In this document: positions 13,140 to 17,039 of the stretch, piece after piece | How positions within the stretch are numbered: the stretch's first letter is position 1 | Layout: each line of letters begins with the position of its first letter | Source: an uncultured Streptococcus sp. | GTDB lineage: Bacteria > Bacillota > Bacilli > Lactobacillales > Streptococcaceae | Direction of reading: 5' to 3' | Assembly: GCF_938036805.1 (NCBI RefSeq) | Contig: NZ_CALHWC010000033.1 | Span: forward strand, 1 to 17,039 | Length of the DNA: 17,039 bases | Notes under the pieces: model-generated | Told to the model about the DNA's origin: nothing | The model's input: only the letters and a program-made list of their open reading frames with translations | The model's database searches: none | Translations under genes and position numbers: made by a program

Positions 13140-13892
13140 TTATGCTGATTTCTCTCCTGCTTCTTCCGTTTTTGTTTTCTTATTTGTACCAACCAAACGG
13201 CGCTTGCTATCTCGGATCGTATTGAGGTCTTTAAGGAGTTTGGTCAAGTGGGATCTCTCTGGATAGGCTTCTGCGACGGCTGCTGTGTAGCGCACAAAGA
13301 GGTCGTAGCTACGGGAGATTTCGTTGCGTAGCTGTTTGGTTTTACCGACTTCCTTGGCTGACTTGACTGCACGCGCTTCTGCTTCTCCTTTATCATAGTC
13401 CGCTTGGGCCTCTATCACAGCCGTCAGCATAGGGAGAAGTCCTAGACTCGTCACAGCTTTCTGATAAGGCTCTTCCTGCAATGTTTTGAGCAGGCTCTTA
13501 ATCTCAGCCGTTGCAACAGCATTGGTATGCTTAGTGATATCCTTATACTTTTTAAAGACTGGCAGCAAGACTTCATAGGCTTCTTTCAAGTCTCTATCTT
13601 TGATTTTGGCAAAGCCCTTATGCAAGGTAAACAGACCAACCAGAGCGTTATCTCGCTCCTTGTCTAGTTCTACGAGACTAATAGAGTCTTTCTTTTCCAC
13701 ATTGGCCAATTGAGCCTGAAACTGCTCTAGCTTGCTATGAAAGCCCTCTAGGTGCTTGCTGTACATGTCCTCATCTCTATAGGAACTCGTAAAAATCGTG
13801 AGTACCTGATAGGAATCAACCATTAGACTCTCAAACTCACGGTGGGTCAGATTGCTATAAGACAAGGGGCGAATGGTGTAAGTAGTGTTCAT
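13140..13892 (-). CDS. DUF6261-like helical protein
   Basis: A soluble, almost entirely helical protein of 250 residues. It has no signal peptide or membrane segment. Patches such as IRPLSYSNLTHREFESLMVD, ELDKERDNALVGLFTLHKGF and SLGLLPMLTAVIEAQADYD recall the DUF6261 family, best known from Bacteroidetes, where the function is unknown; I hold this match at moderate confidence. The tail NKKTKTEEAGEKSA is charged and probably disordered. Two adjacent ATGs compete (13895 and 13892) behind GGAGAGG; I chose 13892 for its 7-base spacing. An extended -10 (TGCTATACT) lies upstream at 13933-13925. It is a single-gene unit ending at the hairpin at 13106-13133, and base composition returns to the chromosomal norm. 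Confidence 0.8.
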   Translation of the reverse strand: MNTTYTIRPLSYSNLTHREFESLMVDSYQVLTIFTSSYRDEDMYSKHLEGFHSKLEQFQAQLANVEKKDSISLVELDKERDNALVGLFTLHKGFAKIKDRDLKEAYEVLLPVFKKYKDITKHTNAVATAEIKSLLKTLQEEPYQKAVTSLGLLPMLTAVIEAQADYDKGEAEARAVKSAKEVGKTKQLRNEISRSYDLFVRYTAAVAEAYPERSHLTKLLKDLNTIRDSKRRLVGTNKKTKTEEAGEKSA

Positions 13893-13924
13893 CATAAAAC
13901 CTCTCCAATATTTTTGATAAAGCG

Positions 13925-13933
13925 AGTATAGCA
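13925..13933 (-). promoter_or_regulatory. Extended -10 promoter of the DUF6261-like gene
   Basis: TGCTATACT on the minus strand, about 32 bases upstream of the start. A small inverted repeat TTAGGG/CCCTAA (13948-13953 and 13961-13966) lies just upstream, near the expected -35. Confidence 0.5.
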
Positions 13934-14124
13934 TGTAGAGATGAAACTTAGGGTCTCCTGCCCTAAAATGTCATTTTTTATCCCTGAAAGGGGCATTTTT
14001 ATCAAAAAACGGAGTCTCTTTCCGACTTTTCCTCTAGTCTTTCAAAAGAAAAAGACACAAAATCACTCCTCATCTGGCACTTGTTTTGACGACAAATGAC
14101 CGAGGGGCGACGGATCTTATAAAT

Positions 14125-14367
14125 AGCAATGAAAAGAGCCTTCTAGTCCTAGATTACCATGAATCTATAGTAAAAGTGACCAGCCTAGGCCTAGGTTGCC
14201 ACGAAACTATAGGAAAAGTAACTAGCCTGGGCCTAGGTTGCCATGATTCTATAGGAAAAGTAACTAGCCTAGACCTAGGTTGCCACGAAACTATAGGAAA
14301 AGTAGCTGGCCGAGACCTAGAATGCCAAGAAACTATAGGAAAAGTGACCGGCCGAGGCCTAGGTCAC
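14125..14367 (+). repeat. 42-bp tandem repeat array (five full units plus a degenerate leading part)
   Basis: Five head-to-tail 42-base units run without spacers: 14158-14199, 14200-14241, 14242-14283, 14284-14325 and 14326-14367. A decayed partial unit precedes them from about 14125. The core reads CTATAGGAAAAGTAACTAGC followed by CTAGGCCTAGGTTGC. The array holds 11 CTAG tetramers in about 243 bases. One plus frame is open through it, giving a 14-residue repeat like CHETIGKVTSLGLG. However, the only possible start is a TTG at 14086 with no ribosome site, so coding is doubtful. The surrounding gene-free stretch, 13934-14443, otherwise shows only the DUF6261-like promoter. Confidence 0.9.
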
Positions 14368-14443
14368 TATAAAACTTCCTTAAATACTAATAACTAAGAT
14401 ATCGAGTAGCTTGATTTCAACTCAACGGATACACCTCAGAGGT

Positions 14444-15289
14444 TTAAAAATCCATCCCATCTGGATTAGGTGCTCCGCCTTCCAAACCGCTGATATTTTT
14501 AAGAATTTCTAGGTCAGCAGGACTCAGTTCGATGTCAAAGCAATCCAGATTGCTAGCAATCCGACTCGGAGTGACTGACTTAGGCAGGGGCAGGAAGCCT
14601 TCTTGTAGGCTCCAAGCTAGAGCAATTTGAGCAATGGTCTTGCCATACTTATCTGCTATCGCCTGCACGGCTGGATTTTGGAAGAGCTCGCCTTGCCCAA
14701 AAGGTCCCCAAGCTTCAAGTAGGATATCATGGGCACGGCAGAAGTCCACTGCCTCTGTCTGATAGACACCTGGCGCTAGGCGGATTTGGTTGACGGCTGG
14801 AGTAACGCGCGCTGTTTCCAGCAGAGCCTCTAGGTGATGAGGCAGGAAATTGCTGACGCCGATCGCTCGGATCTTACCAGCTTGGTAGAGGTCTTCCATA
14901 GCCCGCCAAACTTCTGCATTGCGCTTTCGCCAAGCTCCATCTTCTCGTAAAGGCTTAGGATTTGGCCAGTGGATAAGGTAGAGATCCAGATAATCCAGCC
15001 CCAACCGCTCCATAGAGCTGTTAAAGGCTTCCATGGCCTCTTCATAAGTATGCTTGCTATTCCAGAGCTTGGTGGTGATGAAGAGCTCTTCACGCGGAAT
15101 GCCGCTGTCTTTAATCGCTCGACCGACACTCTCCTCATTCTTGTAGATAGCTGCCGTATCAATGTGGCGATAGCCAGCCTTCAGAGCAGCCAAGACTGCC
15201 TGATAAGCCTCTTCTCCGTCCTGAGCCTTCCAAGTACCAAAGCCCAAGACTGGAATCTTGACGCCATTGTTAAGAGTATAATTTTGCAT
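14444..15289 (-). CDS. Aldo/keto reductase
   Basis: A 281-residue NAD(P)H-dependent oxidoreductase of the AKR superfamily, (beta/alpha)8 barrel, cytoplasmic. The catalytic tetrad is visible: D44 and Y49 (HIDTAAIYKNE), K74 (TTKLWN) and H107 (LIHWPN). Cofactor-binding segments are GVSNF (144-148) and the C-terminal LPKSVTPSRIASNLDCFDIEL. In the usual NQxExHP motif this protein has NQIRLAPG (167-174), replacing the Glu and His; I believe streptococcal relatives share this. It resembles 2,5-diketogluconate/methylglyoxal-reductase types, but the substrate cannot be assigned. AGGAGA precedes the ATG. It lies 11 bases after the small membrane-protein gene in the same unit. No clear terminator was seen before the repeat array. 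Confidence 0.93.
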   Translation of the reverse strand: MQNYTLNNGVKIPVLGFGTWKAQDGEEAYQAVLAALKAGYRHIDTAAIYKNEESVGRAIKDSGIPREELFITTKLWNSKHTYEEAMEAFNSSMERLGLDYLDLYLIHWPNPKPLREDGAWRKRNAEVWRAMEDLYQAGKIRAIGVSNFLPHHLEALLETARVTPAVNQIRLAPGVYQTEAVDFCRAHDILLEAWGPFGQGELFQNPAVQAIADKYGKTIAQIALAWSLQEGFLPLPKSVTPSRIASNLDCFDIELSPADLEILKNISGLEGGAPNPDGMDF

Positions 15290-15300
15290 ATCTGTTCTCC

Positions 15301-15489
15301 TTATTTTTTCTTTCTTTTGGACAATTTTGGCTTAAAGATATTTTCCTTGGTTGGAGCCATGCCTCGGCTGAAAAAGCTGTAAATGATAAAGGCCAGCCCA
15401 GCAATAAATATCAAGAAACGATGCAGTAGCAATCCAAAGAAGAGGAATACCAAACCCATTCCCATAAATTTATAATCAATCTTTTTCAT
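15301..15489 (-). CDS. Small membrane protein (62 aa)
   Basis: This short protein has two closely spaced hydrophobic helices (about 9-24 and 26-42). They are followed by a strongly basic tail KLSKRKKK, which should be cytoplasmic. AGGAGG lies 5 bases before the ATG and an extended -10 lies upstream, so it is a real gene despite its size. It heads a two-gene unit with the aldo/keto reductase (11-base gap). It matches no named family that I recognise; similar short proteins of streptococci are annotated only as hypothetical. Confidence 0.78.
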   Translation of the reverse strand: MKKIDYKFMGMGLVFLFFGLLLHRFLIFIAGLAFIIYSFFSRGMAPTKENIFKPKLSKRKKK

Positions 15490-15516
15490 CCTGTCCTCCT
15501 CGTCTGTGATAACCCT

Positions 15517-15525
15517 ATTATAACA
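15517..15525 (-). promoter_or_regulatory. Extended -10 promoter of the small membrane protein - AKR unit
   Basis: TGTTATAAT on the minus strand, 28 bases upstream of the start codon; no good -35. Confidence 0.6.
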
Positions 15526-15658
15526 TCTTCTCTTTCATTGAGAAAGCCCTACCATCTGTTAAGAAAAATATCTCAGAGACTTTCTAGTTGCGCCAACCAT
15601 TCTAGCTTTGCCCAAGTCCCTCTAGCCAATCCTAGGGAAAAAGAAGTAGCTCCACATT

Positions 15659-15685
15659 AAAAAGGACAGGTTACCCCATCCTTTC
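15659..15685 (-). terminator. nagA terminator
   Basis: On the minus strand AAAGGA (15684-15679) pairs with TCCTTT (15666-15661), with a 2x2 internal loop and a GG/CC pair inside, followed by T residues. It is about 22 bases after the nagA stop. Confidence 0.65.
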
Positions 15686-15706
15686 TAAAAATATAAGGAG
15701 ACTCAA

Positions 15707-16873
15707 TTAAAGAACACTGGAGGCAGCTTCAAAGCGCTTTTCGCCATCCAAATAAGTAGCAACTAGCTCTAAATCCTTGTCCAGAACGATAAAGTCAGCA
15801 TCATAGCCTTCCTTGATCTGGCCACAGACATCGTCAATGCGGACGGATTTTGCTGGGATAAGACTGGCCATCATGACTGCTTGGTGAGGATTTGCGATGC
15901 CCCACTCAACCACATTTTTTAGGCCGTCTTTGAGCTGCAGGATTGATCCTGCCAAGTTGCCAGTCGATTTGAGACGAGCTGTGCCATTGGCTACCACCAC
16001 TGGAAATTCTCCCAGCATATAGTCGCCATCTTCCAGCCCACCTGCAGTCATACAGTCTGTGATGAGGGCTACATGTTCATGACCCTTTTGCTTAAGCAAA
16101 ATATCACAGGCCTTGGGATCTACGTGGTGACCATCACAAATCAACTCTGCGTAAGTATGAGGCAGCTCGTACATAGCCCCAACCATACCTAGCTCACGGT
16201 GGGTCAAGCCCCGCATACCATTGTAGGCATGTACCCAGACACTAGCTCCTGCTTCTACTGCTGCCTTGGCTTCGTCATAGGTCGCATCAGAGTGCCCCAA
16301 AGCGACTGTCACACCTTCATCAGTGATGGTGCGGACAAATTCTTCCACGCCCTCGCGCTCAGGTGCCAAAGCAATTTTATTTAGCAGGCCATTGGCTGCC
16401 TTTTGCCAAGCACGAAATTCATCCATACGAGGGTCCTTCATGTAGGCTGGGTTTTGGGCACCCTTGTACTTTTCAGTGAAGTAAGGCCCTTCAAAGTAGA
16501 GACCGCGAATCTTGGCACCACTTGCTTCTTGATAGCGCGCACCAATATTCTCCGTCACAGCTAGAAGTTGCTCGTAAGATGATGTCAGCGTAGTCGGCAG
16601 GAAACTAGTCACCCCAGTCGTCAAAAGCCCTTCACTCATGGTATGGAGGGTACCTTCGATGTTATTGTCCATGACATCGACCCCACCAAAACCATGGATA
16701 TGGGTATCCACCAGACCTGGTGCGACAGAGTAGCCTGTGTAATCCACCACTTCCGCATCCGCAGGGACTTCCTGTACTAATTTTCCAAATTTTCCATCAA
16801 TCACTTCTAAAAATCCACCCTTGCGAATCCCTTGAGGATAGAAGAACTGATCGGCTTTTATATATTTAGGCAT
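15707..16873 (-). CDS. nagA: N-acetylglucosamine-6-phosphate deacetylase
   Basis: NagA removes acetate from GlcNAc-6-phosphate to give glucosamine-6-phosphate, the first committed cytoplasmic step of amino-sugar catabolism and cell-wall recycling. The 388-residue amidohydrolase has the metal-site motif HIHGFGG (58-64), metal ligand E128 (YFEGPYF), H194 (LGHSDATY) and H215 (WVHAYNGM). Also present are the substrate segment ICDGHHVDP (245-253) and the catalytic D273 (LITDCMTAGG). Length and motifs are those of a complete enzyme. The ATG at 16873 has GAGGAGG 7 bases upstream. It is monocistronic, with a near-ideal promoter and a NagR-type operator at its -35. Confidence 0.96.
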   Translation of the reverse strand: MPKYIKADQFFYPQGIRKGGFLEVIDGKFGKLVQEVPADAEVVDYTGYSVAPGLVDTHIHGFGGVDVMDNNIEGTLHTMSEGLLTTGVTSFLPTTLTSSYEQLLAVTENIGARYQEASGAKIRGLYFEGPYFTEKYKGAQNPAYMKDPRMDEFRAWQKAANGLLNKIALAPEREGVEEFVRTITDEGVTVALGHSDATYDEAKAAVEAGASVWVHAYNGMRGLTHRELGMVGAMYELPHTYAELICDGHHVDPKACDILLKQKGHEHVALITDCMTAGGLEDGDYMLGEFPVVVANGTARLKSTGNLAGSILQLKDGLKNVVEWGIANPHQAVMMASLIPAKSVRIDDVCGQIKEGYDADFIVLDKDLELVATYLDGEKRFEAASSVL

Positions 16874-16909
16874 CTGACTGCCTCCTCTTGTTCTATTTCT
16901 ATTGACTCT

Positions 16910-16938
16910 ATTATAACGCTTTCTATTTTATTTGTAAA
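16910..16938 (-). promoter_or_regulatory. nagA promoter
   Basis: The minus strand has TTTACA (16938-16933), a 17-base spacer and TATAAT (16915-16910), a near-consensus sigma-A promoter. The leader is about 30 bases. Confidence 0.8.
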
Positions 16939-16951
16939 TGGTCTATACCTC
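16938..16951. promoter_or_regulatory. NagR/dre-like operator upstream of nagA
   Basis: ATGGTCTATACCT closely resembles the dre operator TGGTCTAGACCA recognised by GntR-family NagR/YvoA/DasR regulators (GGT-n-TA-n-ACC core kept). It abuts the nagA -35. Confidence 0.55.
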
Positions 16952-16992
16952 TTTTTTGGAAAAATTTATTATATTATTTAAATCAAGAAAAG

Positions 16993-17039
16993 AGAGTGGG
17001 ACAGAAATCGGTAATTCGTTAGAATTCGATTTCGTCGTC
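16993..17039. repeat. Dispersed streptococcal intergenic repeat (cut by window edge)
   Basis: The segment starting AGAGTGGGACAGAAATCGG is one I recognise as recurring in intergenic regions of mitis-group streptococci. It contains the inverted arms GAAATCG (17004-17010) and CGATTTC (17027-17033). The left end GTGGGAC should pair with GTCCCAC just past the window; only its GTC is visible. I cannot say whether it belongs to the RUP class. Confidence 0.6.

Noticed and set aside
13971..14060. Terminator-like hairpins upstream of the repeat array
   Set aside because: The stems (CGGA/TCCG, CCCT/AGGG type) are only 4-6 bp and do not align well with T-runs for a specific gene.
14125..14367. CRISPR array
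   Set aside because: The units are contiguous with no unique spacers and no cas genes are near.
14086..14397. 103-aa open frame across the 42-bp repeats as a protein-coding gene
   Set aside because: It needs a TTG start with no ribosome site and no nearby promoter; Leu CTA and Ile ATA codons dominate; a minus frame is open through the repeats too but has no start codon. Reported as a repeat, with coding left open.
15584..15636. Four CTAG tetramers near the nagA 3' flank as a remnant of the 42-bp repeat
   Set aside because: Beyond the CTAG motif I could not align the unit convincingly.

Overview
The window is chromosomal DNA from a low-GC Gram-positive bacterium, almost certainly a Streptococcus of the mitis/sanguinis/gordonii type. 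The reasons are the streptococcal gene order tsaE - GNAT acetyltransferase - LytR/BrpA-type LCP protein, a lactate oxidase that makes hydrogen peroxide, strong AGGAGG ribosome sites with extended -10 promoters (TGnTATAAT), and a typical streptococcal intergenic repeat starting at the right edge. The species call is an inference from protein resemblance.

Layout, left to right. A 3'-truncated yqeG (minus, GTG start) diverges from a VTT/DedA-like membrane protein (439-1065). A shared hairpin separates the latter from the leftward operon tsaE - GNAT - lytR (3330 to 1116), whose tsaE mRNA looks leaderless. A purine permease of the NCS2/AzgA type (3533-4954) follows, with its own promoter and a PurR-box-like site at the start of transcription. 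A DUF1361 membrane protein (5119-5721) diverges from a Cof-type HAD phosphatase (5886-6698), with a 13-bp palindrome between their promoters.

From 9773 down to 6819 runs a four-gene ABC amino-acid importer (permease, permease, ATPase, lipoprotein). Its binding protein resembles CjaA-type cysteine-binding proteins, and a sequence fitting the streptococcal CmbR CYS-box lies upstream of its promoter. Diverging from it is lctO (9989-11125), with a CodY-like box over its -35 and a 20-bp cre-like palindrome in its leader. The shared 215-bp control region therefore seems to combine sulfur, carbon and amino-acid signals.

From about 11200 to 13050 the DNA is clearly more AT-rich and holds two divergent orphan genes. 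Each encodes a membrane anchor, a charged or coiled segment and a helical cytoplasmic domain of unknown function. This is the most accessory-looking part of the window and a possible small acquired island. Next come a helical DUF6261-like protein (13140-13892) and a gene-free stretch with five 42-bp tandem repeats rich in CTAG (14158-14367).

The right end is metabolic: a 62-aa membrane protein cotranscribed with an aldo/keto reductase (15489 to 14444), then nagA (15707-16873) for amino-sugar use, with a NagR/dre-like operator touching its -35. The dispersed streptococcal repeat begins at about 16993 and runs off the window. No tRNA, rRNA, CRISPR array, transposase or phage gene was seen. All family assignments come from reading motifs; no database search was possible.
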